Shown: positions 40,986-54,260 of the stretch, piece after piece | Position numbering within the stretch: the stretch's first letter is position 1 | How the letters are laid out: every line of letters begins with the position of its first letter | Source: Varroa destructor | Taxonomy: Eukaryota; Arthropoda; Arachnida; Mesostigmata; Varroidae | Assembly (NCBI RefSeq): GCF_002443255.2 | Contig: NW_019211457.1 | Coordinates: 47,973,043-48,037,042 of the forward strand | Direction: 5' to 3' | DNA: 64,000 nt | Position numbers and translations under genes: made by a program | The notes under the pieces: generated by a model | Told to the model about the DNA's origin: nothing | The model's database searches: none | What the model saw: only the letters and a program-made list of their open reading frames with translations

Positions 40986-43900
40986 AATGTTTGGCCGGAT
41001 TTTTATAAGCACCGCAGTCTATCAAGAGCAACGATCCATACTCGTGCACATACATACACAAATACCCTCTTGGGTGTATGCTCCGCAAATATTCATAGCA
41101 CATCAAATATAGATAGACAATAGGGACGTAACACGGACACTCCCCGGAATCAGGGAGGCTGATTGTGTGGTTAGGTATCAGAAGAAACGGCAGCACGGAG
41201 TCGACGAATTACCGCAAGCGATCGACTCGTTAAACACTATTTGCTGCCACTCAATAAATGCGCCCTTGTAGTAGTAGTACTAGTCTTTGACTATGGATTA
41301 CAAGCCGCGGAGAGATCAGCGAACAGACTAGATAGATAGTGCCTGTCCACAATCAATTGATACTACATTGCTTATGGGCCAACTAAATGGGTTTTATTGA
41401 GTTGAACTACCTCTAGAAACTACTCATGCTTGTGAGCTAACGATGCAGCGTGGTACTTTTTTTTTTTATAGAGATTAGCAATCATAGCTTCTTATCCGAC
41501 GATTATAGTTGTAGTAATTGCTGTCGCAACCGCTTATATTTGTTATAATGACACGAATGGCTATGTGCTCTTCGGTTTAACGGAAGGGTTTAAGCTGATA
41601 GACCTATGATACATAAGCTGGGCGTTTAAAAAAATAGGGTTCATGCTTTTAGAAAGGAATACATTTGCATATTTATCTTACATGTCAGTGATCTCATTAC
41701 AAATACTATTACTTTTCGTCACAAATAAATTACTATTCGCAACAATAATATTTTTGTCACAAAAATTGCGATAAACATTAGTGACACGTTTCACTGTATT
41801 ATTTTTGCCGTTAGTAGCTGAAGCTTGTATTTAGGTGTATTCACGTTCGTTTATTATTGTTATGTATGTCCTTAGAAGACAGTCTAAGAATGGAAATAAA
41901 ACAACGTCAGAGGAATATTCAGCTATCGATTAGTTCATGATAGTTTTGGTCGTCTGACGGTCAGCGATGCTTGTTCATAAAATAACACCCATTATCGGGC
42001 AGACTACATGTAAGTTTAGGGTCAGTTATAATAACAGATGAATACGCTGGCGACCCGAACTATTGATCCGGCCTCTGGCCCTTTTTCACCCTCGTGCATA
42101 GATGACACCCAGTAGCTATTTTTTAGTTGATCGAGTTTTACGACCATACGTTCATTAATGGTATTTTTTAAAAATTTGTGTTAGAAACAACGTGGCATAC
42201 TGTTAACGATGTGGTATAATTTAAGCAAATGTTTAATGGAAAACTAAATAAATAATGTGCTTAACAAAAAGTGAAGAACAAATACACACGAACATATATA
42301 GAACAGTGGCGGTCAATATGGCGGTTATCATTCGTATATCTTCTGCTTGCATCACTTTGACACTGCGCTGAGGTAATTAGAAGATACAACATCGTAGCGT
42401 TCGCAATAATATTACTGATATTATTACGTACAGTATGCTCAAAGAATGTCCTTTTCATCTAAATTGTGCCTTTTCTCTTCGTTTAAAGCGTGAGTGCCTT
42501 GATGTTGACATAAGTGAAGGGGAAAAGCAATTCGGTTCTTCTTCAAAATATTGACGCGCTACGATTATCCTGCAGAGTAAGCGGCAAAGTGTATGAAGTT
42601 GTTGTTAATGTCGTTGCTGTCATAAGAAATGTAGAAGTCGAATAATAAGCAAACGAATAAGAATATGAGACGAAACAGAAGGAGGGAAAAAGTGTGCGAA
42701 GCGCTATACGTTTACAGTGGCTACAGCATCACCATCAAGAGCAGCGACTCGCGGGCACGACTTCTACTGTCAGCTGCTTTTCTTGCTGCTACTGTTGCTA
42801 TTAAGATACCAGTGACGGCTCTATGCTAGTAAGTGCCTGTTCGCCAAAACCGGAATATAAATTGTGTACTAAATGGAAACTACTGTTTTTCTCGTCAAGC
42901 TAACGTTATTCTGGCCCACACATTGACCTCGTTATTTCTTGTGGAAGTGGAGAAGAAACGTCTGTGATACGAGAGCACACTGACAAGAGGTTTGTACATT
43001 AGGGTCACAGAGGCGTTTTCACCATTGCAAGCTTGTTCGGAGGCACCTGACAGACCTAACCTGTAAACCTTGAGCAGACTTCAGAGACAATGCCTCCCAC
43101 GAAAGGTTACCAGGAAAATTAAGAACAGGCACTGAAAAGTGGTTTATATGTGGTCCGATTCGGAATTTTTTCGCCAAACGTGAACCTATCGAACATATAA
43201 TACTAATAAATTTAAAGATATATAGGAGTTGCACTATTTTTGCAGTTCGCTTCTGCTCAGCCAGATTTAAATAGGGGACAGTAGTCAAACTCTTAAGCGT
43301 ATGTCTTTTCATTGCAATTATGTACATTATAAATTCCACATACATACCTGAATACCTCTGCAATCAATAACATAAATGCAACAATTAATTGTAAACGTCT
43401 GTTTTAGATGTTTTTATGGTGTGAGGTCTTGTGACTACCACATTTCTAATACTTTGATAGGATAATTTCACGGCTCGCTTCAGATAAGTATGACTTTTGT
43501 CGGAACCTAGAAAAACTCAAAAAAAGTGTATTGCCTGGTTGTGTCCAGTTAAAATCCGTATGAACTATAAACAAACTACTACTAAGTCAACTGAAAAGAC
43601 AGTATCAGCAAAGACATATACCTAAATACATCGCTAATCTGACATTCGCTATTGACTTTTCTGTTGTATACTACTAGTGCTGTTGTCAAAGAGTCTTCGC
43701 GTTTCCATTTCGTAGTTATGCTCGCATTTTTCCGCCTTTCCTGCTCTATTCTCTTGTTTTACATTTACCCTCTCTCCCCTCTTGGGCATTTCATTCTTCT
43801 TGCTGTTTGGCTGTCTAGTTCTCGTTCAGTGGCGCTTCTTCATTACGTTACCGTAGCTTCACTATCTTCGTCACCTTCATCCTGGTAGAGTTAGAGAAGA

Positions 43901-46900
43901 TTCCCATCGCTTCCCAGCTGTTATCGATGTTATTGTTGTTGAAGAACAGTCCCTTATTAAGACGGTCTCTGGCGAAGTTCATAAATATGATTATGTTTTT
44001 AATCATGACTACAACGTTTATGTTCGTGTTTTAATACCATGTCCTTTCTATGTGTGTTGATCTGAAACCAACCTGGCGATAGTTGCACCTTTTTTAAATA
44101 AGAAACAAGACGACGAAGAAGTGTCTTTTTGGGATTTTGCTTTTGGCTATCCATGATTCAAATAGCTAAACATGTTTCATAAACACGTGATTAGGAATGC
44201 ACGTATATCCTATTATATTATATATAGGGGGTTTGCACGTAAGCCTTAAAAAAAAAGTCAAAAAAGTAAGTATTTCGTCATCATTCGTCGCTACCTTTCT
44301 ATCCCTTCTATTATATATTTAAATGTAACCAGAAAACCATGCAGCCATATCTTTGTTTAGAAAGTCTAAATACTTGAGTTTATATGACTACTTGATTACA
44401 CTTAAATGGACACCAAAAAGGACATTGATTTACTTCAGAAATGAAAGATTTGCAAAGCGTGTCTTTTGACGATGCAGTATTTCTCGGGATCAAATCGTCG
44501 TCTCCGGCATTGCTTATCTTTAGCGTAGTGCTAATGCTTAAGCATATAATGACAGACCAAAAGACTTTCATACAATTTGAAAAACAATCTTAGAAGTGGC
44601 TTTTGTGGTGGCACAGGTGTTCCGCACTGAGTTGGTTTGCACCAGTGAAGACGTAATTGTTGATCTAAAGAGAAACCACGCACTTTCCTTTCAAAGGAAT
44701 CAAGTGAAGTGAAAATAGATGGAACAGGAACATCCTGGGTGAAGCAGTTTATCTACCCATCACAGCAGCAAAACTGGCGGCAGAAAAAGAATGACAATTT
44801 TTCTTTGAATCTCTCTTAAAAATTAATAACGGCAGAAAAAAAGGCTATCCGCTGAAATTAAATTTAAAAAAAAACGCATTTAAGACGACGAAACCCTGAT
44901 ATCTCAATTGTCGAGAGATTGTAACATATCTTGCAAAAAGTGAATGCTTATTAACAGTTTGGCTGGTATTAAGTTCCTAATACAGTTAGGGTCCTTTGAT
45001 ATTTTTTTAATTTTCTATAAACTAGAATAAATAGATGTATGTATTTGCCATGGAGAGCTCCACATATATAATTCTACCGTTGTTACGATAAAAAAAAAGT
45101 ATCGTTTTAAGCTGTTTGAAGACTGAGATCGTTACCTCAGTAATGCCTACGGATCTAACTAAATTACCTTTGTGCGATTATACGAGCATCAAAGCACTTT
45201 GCAAAGAGATCAGCGATAGGTGAGAAGATGGCTGAATTCCCAAAAAGAGTTATCTACGTAATGCAGTTTTTATATGGGTAGTTTTTATTTCGATGGCAAG
45301 TCCTCTAAGAACTAAGGTAAGACTCGCCTTTACCCCCCAGAGCCAGAAAAAATATAATCCATTTGAGCATGAATTACACCAGTATGCAGTAAGTCGAATG
45401 TCTTCACAAACGATAAACAATACTACACAGTTATCATACGTCCATTAAATTCTGGTATCCTCCATTATGTTGTTAATTAGGTACATTTCCTGCAATCATA
45501 AAGTTCAGCTGGCCCCGCAAAAATGTTAAGTCTATAATTTTAATCTTGAAATAGATGTCGCTTAGCATATTGTTGTAGTGATTTTACTTTGCTACAAACT
45601 TCGTATCGTTATACCTGTTGTAATATTTAAAAAAAATATAAAATTGTTCACTTTTGCTTACTTAAAACACCATAAAAATAAAGAGGAATCGCAAAGTATC
45701 GAATTCTTTTTTAGGGATCGTGTTTAACAGTCCGTATCCCACAACAAGTATAAGCTTTGCTGTCAACTAGAAAGCGTTGAAGCTCCGTTTGATTTCAAAA
45801 AGACAATTCGCCGACAAACGATCTATCTACTTTGTGGAGGCAGATATCTTTAGGAGATCTGGCAAGAGCGTCCTTATAGCAGATCTATAGACACAAATAT
45901 CGGGATCGTTTGCTTGATAATAGCACAATTCTATATGGATTCTAAGAGTAGGCATTTAAGGGAAGAATTTGTTACATACGTAATTGTCGTACTTGTATGA
46001 CTGTCAAGGCGTCGTGATCGCCATAATATTTAGAAATCAAACATAAGTTTATTTATAACCAAGAAACGACACATTTGAGGAAAATTTAATAAATATCCGT
46101 TTACGCATTGCCAGTTGAAAACTGGCATTAATATTATGAGAATTACAGCGAATTTCGATAGCTATATCTGATTCATGCGCATTTGTTTTTTAAGAGAAAC
46201 CCCGACCAATAAAGAACCTCTAAATATAAACTAATGTGATGTCCTACTGAGTATAAACTTGTATGACACGTATATAAGCATTTACTATTTAACATCCTGT
46301 CGTTCACTCAAGAGAATCTTTTACCTAGGAATGTAAAAATGACGAGAATCAGTAAAAAATGATGCATAACTGATGATGCGAAAAGAAGAGCAGCAAAGGC
46401 TTTTAGATGAAAAGCATTTAGGAAGAAGATTCATGAGAATCGACGGGTATCGTCAGAAGTTCAAATGAATTTGAAAGTAACGAGCTTTAGTCGTCATATT
46501 TACAGTGCATCTGGCAGAACTAATTTTAGAAATACGGATACCTAAATAGGGCTACAAAAACACAGAATACAAGCACGGTCAGATATCACAAGTATTTGGG
46601 AGGCCCTACCTGCTAATGAATGATAGTTGACACAATAAAACGAGTAACAAATATAGATAGACAGAAATAACAAGGAACTGAGTTAAATAAAGATGCTAAT
46701 TGAATAGTTGTGACAAGCAAACTCGCTGTAATTCACAAAGTAGTTATGTCAGGCAATGCAGAAATAGGAACTAGACCGAAAGGAAACAAGGTGTGAACAA
46801 CATTGACAAACAATGCGGCCCTTTTTCTTCAATTATTTGATTGTCTCAGCTTATGAAAAGCCTTGCAAATTACTCTATTTTTCTCAAGTTCACAAATATT

Positions 46901-48199
46901 TCAAAAGACATTTAAAAAAAATTACTTTTTTTTTAAGTTCTTATTATAGTGTTAATTATGAAATAAAAGAGAGGGCCAAACAAACAGGAAGATCTCAACG
47001 AATTTTAACGATGATCGAAAAACTATTATTAGGCTATTACAAGCAAATCCGGCATATTTCAAAATTAAATAACATTGGAACTACGCGCCTCAAGGAGATG
47101 AAATTTGGTTGGTAAATAGCCCAGTCTTCCAAAAAATCGACTCAATTTACCCCATAATAGATCAGTTCAAAGTAGAGAAAACATTTTTTTATCTTCAAAA
47201 ATCAATGGTTTTTTAAAAATCAGTGGTTTTTTACACATACACTGCGAAAATTAATTAAAGATTGGTATAGACACCAAGCAAGGAAGCTTTAAGTGAAAGC
47301 ACGGAAGTGAATGGTGCAAACATTTCAAGAACGGAAATTAGAGTGCTGAACACCAACGAATAAATGAGTCGAAGGACAAGAACGCGTTGCCACAATCGAG
47401 AAGACTTTTCATGAAAACAGTGCTTGGAGTCAAAAAGCTCTGTTGGCCAAAACTGGCACTTCACATATAACGTGTAACAGAATTATAATCCAAATACCAA
47501 AAATGCGGAAATCTACCACTAATCGAAGAAAGACCATGAGAAAGAATGGCGTCGCCCTGAGGAGAAATTTCCAGATTTTATCGTCATGCCACAATTGCTT
47601 CCTAGATTGACCAAAGAAGCTTCCAAAGTTGCCCACTATCGATTTATTCGGAGACAAAATACGACCGATTTTAAAAGCGTTTCATGCACACACGCAATAC
47701 AATTTGCGGCAGTTAGATAATTAATCCTTTATGAGAACTATACTAATTTTCCCTACCCATAAAGAAGTTATAGATCTAGAGCGGCTACAAAAGCAAATTG
47801 CTGTAAACAGCTATCACTTCAAATTTTAGTTAAAGCACGAAACTACTTAAAGGAATACCTGTACCTATGATGTTCTATGGTTAAGATGCAAGGCCTAACA
47901 AGGTAAGTATCTTTGTTGTGTGCTGTTAGGAGAGAATGTAAAGGATTCATTTCTAGGAATCGGTTACGACATTGGTTATTTTATCTAAGTTACTTTAAAA
48001 AATGTAGTTGCATTAAGCACTCGTGTTGCTCAATTCTAAAAATCATGCCTTTTATTAATTGACACATGATAAGAGCGCTATAGGAGTACTCAGTGTTGAA
48101 GTTACTTTTCTTTGCGGAAAAGTAGATTGATACATGACTTTCGATAAGTCCACAGAATTCCAATATACTTCGACAGAAAAACGCAATATGATTAGCGTT
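40986..48199. other. noncoding AT-rich stretch
   Basis: No gene is confidently supported. The 46,960-47,660 segment has plus-strand fragments faintly resembling a Tc1-like transposase and is given as a finding. A short tandem duplication sits at 47,195-47,232. A possible untranslated exon (47,831-47,900) has the acceptor cttcaaattttag and the donor AAG|GTAAGT but no supporting coding frame. Confidence 0.5.
47195..47232. repeat. tandem duplication of an ~18-bp unit
   Basis: AAAAATCAATGGTTTTTT is followed directly by AAAAATCAGTGGTTTTTT, differing at one base. Confidence 0.8.
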
Positions 48200-48950
48200 A
48201 AGTAGTTAAGTACCTTTTTCACTTAAGGTTAAGGAAAACATAACAATCGGTTTTTCTTTCCATAGATATTGACTACTGACAAATATAGAAAATATTGTTC
48301 GCTCTTCAATGATCTCACGCCATTTTCCTTTCATGACGCTGTCTTGATTGATTACACAACCAGCAAAGCTATTAGGTCGGAGGGAGAACGTAGGATGGTG
48401 CACCTGCAGTAGTGCTGCCCCTAATCTTCTTGTTCACTGAAGTGCATAGGCATCGAGATCGACACAGAGCTCGAAGGAGTGCACAAATGCCCCAGCAATT
48501 TCCAATGATTCTCTTAATGCTTTCGGCCTGAATTAGTGAAGAGCACAACCCTCTTTTTTAACTTCAGTACTGTAGAACACAAAAAGAGCGTGGTATCCAT
48601 GGCCTCCTTTAGAGTCGAAATCTTGCTCTAGTGCCATACTATTTTTGTTCCCAAAAACCTTCATTGCGCTTCAGGGCTTTGTCATAGGAAAAAGAGGCAA
48701 AAATGTGGTACTGATAATGGTTAGAAAGCGCCACGGAGGTAGGTCCTAGCAATAGCCTAGAGCTTTAGCTCGGTTTGGCTATGGCTAGTTATGTCACTCA
48801 TGTTGTTGACCAGTGCCAACCAATACTCTACAGAATTGTCGCGAACGGATACACAACGTTCTACTAAGTTAGCTTGGAGCCCAAAGAGAACGGTGAAGAT
48901 TTGAAAAGGCCCCCTAATCGGCCTAAACATTATCTGTCCACCAATAAGCC
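48200..48950 (-). mobile_element. degenerate Ty3/gypsy-like retrotransposon pol fragment
   Basis: Translation of the minus strand, allowing frame changes, gives blocks in the order expected of Ty3/gypsy pol. FTVLFGLQ near 48,900-48,878 corresponds to the F..MPFGL block of reverse transcriptase. NNMSDITSHSQTELKLL near 48,810-48,758 sits where YLDDI..FS....H...L is expected, with the catalytic aspartates lost. FELCVDLDAYA near 48,470-48,440 followed by GAALLQVH near 48,415-48,393 resembles the FEL.TDAS..G.GAVL.Q start of RNase H. RTIFSIF...YLWKEKP then matches the E.E.LAIV.A...F..YL block. Stops and frameshifts are frequent. No LTRs, integrase or gag were recognised, and the boundaries are approximate. 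Confidence 0.5.
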
Positions 48951-50169
48951 CTAACTAGAAAAAGAAACTCATCTCGAGTAAAGGATTCGCCAGCACGCTT
49001 GAATTAAGAATCATGATTCTTTCCCGTACTCCGTTATCGGCTGTATAATTTAAAGTTGAATGATTAATGCTTTTGATACCGACTTCTGTGGTATCCGATA
49101 TAGTTGCCTGCTTTTGATGGTTCTGATAAAAAAAATAAGAGTGGTAATAGTGGAACGCGCGTGTGCTGAAGAATTTTTTTTTAGCTCAATTGAGCTCACC
49201 GGAATGATTAATGAAGACGCTCTAACGATGTGGCCATCACCATTGATTGCTCTGATTTAGTTTCTGTTTTTCTGCAGCCGGAATTTGTTGAATATTGGCT
49301 ATTCAAGTATTCTGGCCATTAGACCGACTTACAGTAGTTAAGTGCCCAATATATGATACGTTTGCCATCTATCCATGAATAACCCACAATTATTTATTTA
49401 AACTTTTACTAGCGTTACAATCATGTCATCATTGCTTCTCATCGATTTTTCCACGAGTTTTAATAACCTGACCAATAAAGTAACACTTCACCGGGCCTAA
49501 TTAAAAAGTGTTGTCATTTGTTTTTAGTTTAGGTGCCGTTCCAAGTTGTTCTATATAGCTTATGTTGCATAAGCTAAACTATTTAGTAGCTACATTTTAT
49601 TTGCAATTTAGTGTAGTGAACGTACGGTGAAAACTCCTCATTTATAAGTTCTAATTTTATGTGCTTATCTGCGCGACCATGCTTGGCCAAGTAGTTTTAC
49701 ATTATCCCCTTCATTACATAAAACGCGTAGTTGGCATACTGACTCCGTTTGATTTTTTGTCCACTAATAATTACGATATGGATTATTGCTCTTTGGTTAT
49801 CAAAGGAAATCAGAGTTGCTTGACTTAAAATGTGCAACACATACGGTTATATCTAATTGTGTGCTTTTCAACACCATATTCTAAAGGATTATGGTAATCT
49901 CTTTTGTATCCTCTTTGATAGTTTCATTGGTTGTTTCAGACTCCAAACTTGTAGACTTCTCAGTGTTTTCGCTTGTCTAGCTTTAATACATATTCGCATC
50001 AAGTTGTCCTGGGTCCGTGTCGGCGTTCCTAAAGAAATCCCCATCACTTTTTGGCCAATCGAGAGCGTAAATGTTTAGTAGCTATCATTATGGATTGCCA
50101 ATAAAAATCTAATCGACTGCTTCAGACACTACTTTCAAGGACTTCACATTGCCACTGAAGACTGCCAAT
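48951..50169. other. noncoding stretch
   Basis: No gene is recognised. The left part may contain further decayed pol sequence of the adjacent gypsy-like fragment, and the right part (49,860-50,170) may contain further RT sequence of the LINE fragment that follows, but neither can be delimited by eye. Confidence 0.5.
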
Positions 50170-50725
50170 CTACTCAAACAGGCAGTAGAGTTCGATTTTT
50201 GTGCCTATGCGTTTGCCAGAAAATGATCGATGTTCTCGTTGATGGGATGATCGTGATTTTGAGTTCGTCTCGGTCCCATCACGGTATTGATAGGGGGAGA
50301 CAGAACTTGCAGCTTAGCGAGAGAATGCGGATGGGATGTTCAATTCAAATACACTCTACGTACCCGATGGTTAAGCATTGGAGAGAAGCCTGTAGGACTG
50401 AGTGTCGGATCTAGAACTAGCAGTAGGATTTTTGTTCTCAAAAATGGCCCTCTCCCATGTTGTGCGACTGGTTGGCGGGATCACCTGTGCTCAGAAGTGG
50501 GGTGCTGGAGAAAACTTTAAACATTTCTGCCAAAGTTGCATGTGTGTCCTCGGAGATGATCCCCAAGTCGTTCTTCATTAGTTGCACAGTCGTTCTGGTA
50601 TCTTTGACGTGCATTTGTCGTACATTCGACAACTCATAGGTTGTATGCCTCAGCAACCATATTTCAACTATAGAAGTCATCAAATAGATTCTAATGCTTG
50701 TGTACACAATTATCATCAAAGACAC
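50170..50725 (-). mobile_element. degenerate Jockey/CR1-type LINE fragment
   Basis: The minus-strand frame from 50,725 contains MKNDLGIISEDTHATLAEMF followed by KVFSS, the pattern of the segment between endonuclease and reverse transcriptase in Jockey/CR1-type elements (L...G.I..D....A..L...F..VF). Downstream on the same strand, after a frame change, IP.WDRDELKITIIPS (near 50,300-50,248) followed by HRHKNRTLLPV (near 50,216-50,180) matches the P..WK.A.I.PI...G...NYRPISLLPV block that opens the RT domain. The catalytic YADD region is not visible. Assignment between Jockey, CR1 and related clades cannot be made by eye. It lies about 0.5 kb upstream of the first grh coding exon. Confidence 0.5.
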
Positions 50726-51219
50726 TTACATAAGATACGATCAATTTGCCAAAATCATCGAAGTGCTGCCAGTCGACCTATTCGATTTAGAAATTACATG
50801 CATTTTCAATTCTTATTTGTTAAATCAAACTTTAAGCGACCTTCTATTGGTGTTTCCAGGGATTCGACATCGCTACTCATCGAGAACAACAGGAACTGCC
50901 CCAGCTTTAGCGGTTTTCCAGCTCGACTAATCATACAAAATTACCATATGGAGAGTCGTACTAATTAAAGTCGTTATATCCGGCATACCAAGTCTGGTGA
51001 ACTTTTACGTGCAGCACCCGATATACAATATAGCACTGGCCTTATTGCAACAGCGAATATTTAATGTAATAGAGAAACCACAAGATTGACTTGAAACCAA
51101 CTGGATCGATAGAACGTAGTTTGGTGAAAGAAAGTGATTTTTATTTGGTGACAAAATCCGTGTTAAAAAAGTGTGTGCAGGTGGTCAGGTCTTTAGGCAA
51201 TGCGTGCCGGCTGCCCCGG

Positions 51220-51289
51220 ATGGCTCTCGTGATGCCAGAGGGAGCTTCACAGACGGCCAACGCTACGCTCCCTACCGTCACAGCAAATG
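51220..51289 (+). CDS. grh: Grainyhead transcription factor, first coding exon (N-terminus)
   Basis: This exon is proposed to encode the first 23 residues, MALVMPEGASQTANATLPTV and three more, plus the first base of codon 24. The ATG at 51,220 is preceded by CCCCGG and has G at +4, a good start context, and in-frame TAA TAG lie upstream at 51,067-51,072. The donor AAATG|GTAAGA leaves phase 1, exactly what the exon at 58,710 needs (G|CC gives Ala). With this start the ENPL motif falls at residue 42-45, close to its position in vertebrate GRHL proteins. A cag acceptor at 51,180 suggests the exon's 5' end is spliced to an untranslated leader, but its pyrimidine tract is weak, so transcription may instead begin nearby. 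No homology is visible within these 23 residues; the call rests on phase, start context and geometry. A second candidate N-terminal exon lies at 30,709. Confidence 0.6.
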
Positions 51290-53649
51290 GTAAGAATCTC
51301 CGTGTTTACTTTTAAAAGTGATTACTTGATGAACCCGAGGAAGAGCCGTATTCGTAAGATCCAACTGACCGAAAAGGAAGATCATAATCATTGCTGTGGA
51401 TTAGGGGTTTTCTAATCCATTCTGTTCCTCCACTTGTGAACAGACATCCGATTAATGCTCTGGTCCAGAGAGACATTTTCATATACATGAACAGATGTAC
51501 TGGTGAGAAATCTTGCATAACCTACCTTTTTTGTCTTCCAGTCGCTCTAAAGGTTTGTATTCTTACGTCTCTTTTATCTACAAATCAAGCGCTCGTCGAA
51601 TGCTTTCTGTTCATTAAGTGACCTTAATAGAGTAATGATCTCAAGCTGACTACATTCAGTTCACGATGCAGATCTATTCCTAAACGATAATTATGCGTGT
51701 CCGTGGAGTTTTTGCCCAAAAAGTGGATCTTCAAAGAAACTTACATCTATACAAAAGTCTTTCAGATCCTGCCCAACTGCTCTTTAAACAACAATGGAAT
51801 CTATTAAGATCAATGCACAGTCAAGTTGGATGCCACTCATTGTTTATACTGTTATCACAGCAATTGAAAAAACTGATCTTTTAATAAGCAGGTTGCTCAT
51901 ACGTCGCCATCTCTGACTCGACCTGAGATTCAACTCTCATAATAACCTAAAAACACTTTAATCGGCATTGTCTGGAATGATAACAATAATGTAGGATGTT
52001 CTTTTGAAGCAGTGCTTGTAAATGCATGTTTAATACATGGTTTGATACAACTGGTTGACAGATGCGCCCGACTCATTGACAGCACATCGTCTTTTCCTTA
52101 TCTTATTCTAACCTCCGATTCAGATCTCGTTGACTAAGTTTTTGTATATAACACCCTCTCACTTATTACAGAGGCATACAATTTAGAACATTTGATTTAT
52201 ATTTGTAATATGCACATCACTTATTTTTCACACCAATAGTTCGCGTAGGAGCATTCAAAAACATCAGTGCCTCAATGTACAAATTAACTCGAGTTAATTC
52301 AAAATAATCTGTCTCGTAAATTTCAGACACAGCGTCTTTGTTTTGTAGCTCAAAAAATTTTTAGAAGTGCAACTAAACGATTAAATGAGTTGCGAGAACT
52401 TCAGGTACGATAAGCTAGTGGTGACAGCCGATTAAAAACATTCTCGCCAGTGAATTGATCTTCACTGACTTAAACACTATATATTAAAACTCAGTAAATT
52501 GAAACCAAAATATCTCAGTCTTCTTGTCGCGTAATTGTCACGCTATTGCATAAAGGAAACTTCACCTCAGATGTTGAATATTACAGGCTTGTGGCCCAAG
52601 AATCTATTGCGTGTCTGATGTTTGAAAAGTGATGGTGGATCATATTATAGGGTATGCTTTTCAAAAAGAGTTGTTAAATGATGACTGCTATGACTTAGTG
52701 TAGGATAGGATTACATTAACGCAGTTAATACATATGACGTAGTACTAAACGCTGTGTTTCGACAGAAAACAAAACTTCAGTTTCACGGCCTTTAGAAACG
52801 CTTTATTTTAAGACTTTACAACCTTCAATTTGCTAGGAAAATGCCCAGTGATCATCCATTTCTGCGCCTATTTTTATTCTTTTTATTAAAGAAGTAATTC
52901 CTAAAGGCATATTGCGAGGGTATCAGTGCTAAATACGAACTTGTATTATCTAGTTGATATGGCGTTGTATAGATTCTAAAGCTCTCACCCATCTATAGTT
53001 ATTTAGGCGTTTCTATAAATCCTAATTTAAATTTTGATAAACTAAGGCTTTTCGAACATTAAACACTATTTTTAACGTTATTGTTTTCTGTTTAGGGAAT
53101 TGAGTTTTATATCATGTTGTGTAAATATTTGGTTGTACCTGAGTTTTGATATATACCTTGAAAGTCACATCAGCATACTTTATAGTTATGGATATTCAGT
53201 AAGTCCGTTAAAAGTACTCCAATCAGTAAATTGCGCAACTCGGTAGTTTTAAAAACTGGAGAAACTGAACATGATAAGTAATTTCCTAGTCTTCGGAAAT
53301 AGCAATCAGCGCGTTAGTGGAACAGTAAGTGTCGTCGAAATAGTGCTCACCGAATGCGTTAACTACAATGAAAGCCACATACGATTTATAATAATAATAG
53401 TCACACATTTATTACATGGAAATTATATGTATAATATATGTTACGCATGCTTACTCATATATAAATGTTGTCGATGTTTCCCTCTTGATTAAGGATACAT
53501 GAGTCGTTTTTTTAGTCGTTTTATTCTATGCTAATAATTTTATCGATTTTGTTTATGTATGTATCGTGTGACTAATACATACACATCCACTGGTCTCTCT
53601 AATTTAGTTCCGGAGTGATTGGTAAAGTTTACGGAGCTTAACACGATTA

Positions 53650-54260
53650 TAGAGAGAGAGAAAGAGAGAAATTTGGTCTCAAAATTAGCTTTAACATTGC
53701 GTGTTTAAAGCAGCTTTTCATATTTTCTTTTAATGTGCCATACTTTGTAGCTGTTTTGCCTTAAGTTGAACGAGAGCACGTGCTATTCTGCCATTCTGTT
53801 GCGTCAAGGCTTCGGTCGTTTGCAAACGGAAGACCCGCAGATCGGAGCGGCAGGTCAGCAGACAGAGGCAGCGGCACTAGACGCGGCCAAAAATGGCCTA
53901 TCTTATCTGTCCGTTGTTATGTTCGTTTCGATTTTGCTAATGTCAACGCTGTTTCGCTGCAGTTGCCGCCACTAATGGTTGTGGCGATGATGGCGGCAAA
54001 TCATTGTCGTTGCTGTACTACTGCTGCCAGAGTTGGACCACTATTTCAAGCAGGCCAAGATCACTTGCTACCTGTTTAGAAAAAGGCGAACGATCGTAGT
54101 CTGGCTCGCCACCGAACAGCTTCAAGTTGGTCTTCGAGGTTTCAGTGGGCAATTGCGGTGTCGCGACAGATAGAAAGCCGCAGACCGACAGACTACTTAT
54201 AGAGGACGCTACCAACCCACTACAGTTACAGTCACAGCCCACAGTAGTCGTTATTACAGA
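53650..54260 (+). promoter_or_regulatory. GC-rich island with GA repeat; candidate alternative promoter or exon
   Basis: A (GA)n tract at 53,651-53,670, the type of sequence bound by GAGA factors, is followed about 100 bp later by ~490 bp of GC-richer DNA with open frames (plus 53,766-53,975 and 53,780-54,079; a 60-codon plus frame ends at 54,284 and includes TDRLLIEDATNPLQLQSQP). No frame has both good splice sites in a phase that fits the flanking grh exons. It could be an intronic promoter with a leader exon, an enhancer, or an alternative exon. All are inference. Confidence 0.3.
53651..53670. repeat. (GA)n microsatellite
   Basis: AGAGAGAGAGAAAGAGAGAA, nearly pure GA. Confidence 0.85.

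Noticed and set aside
50582..50968. 128-codon plus-strand frame
   Set aside because: It is mostly antisense to the LINE fragment and adjacent decayed sequence, with no recognised product.
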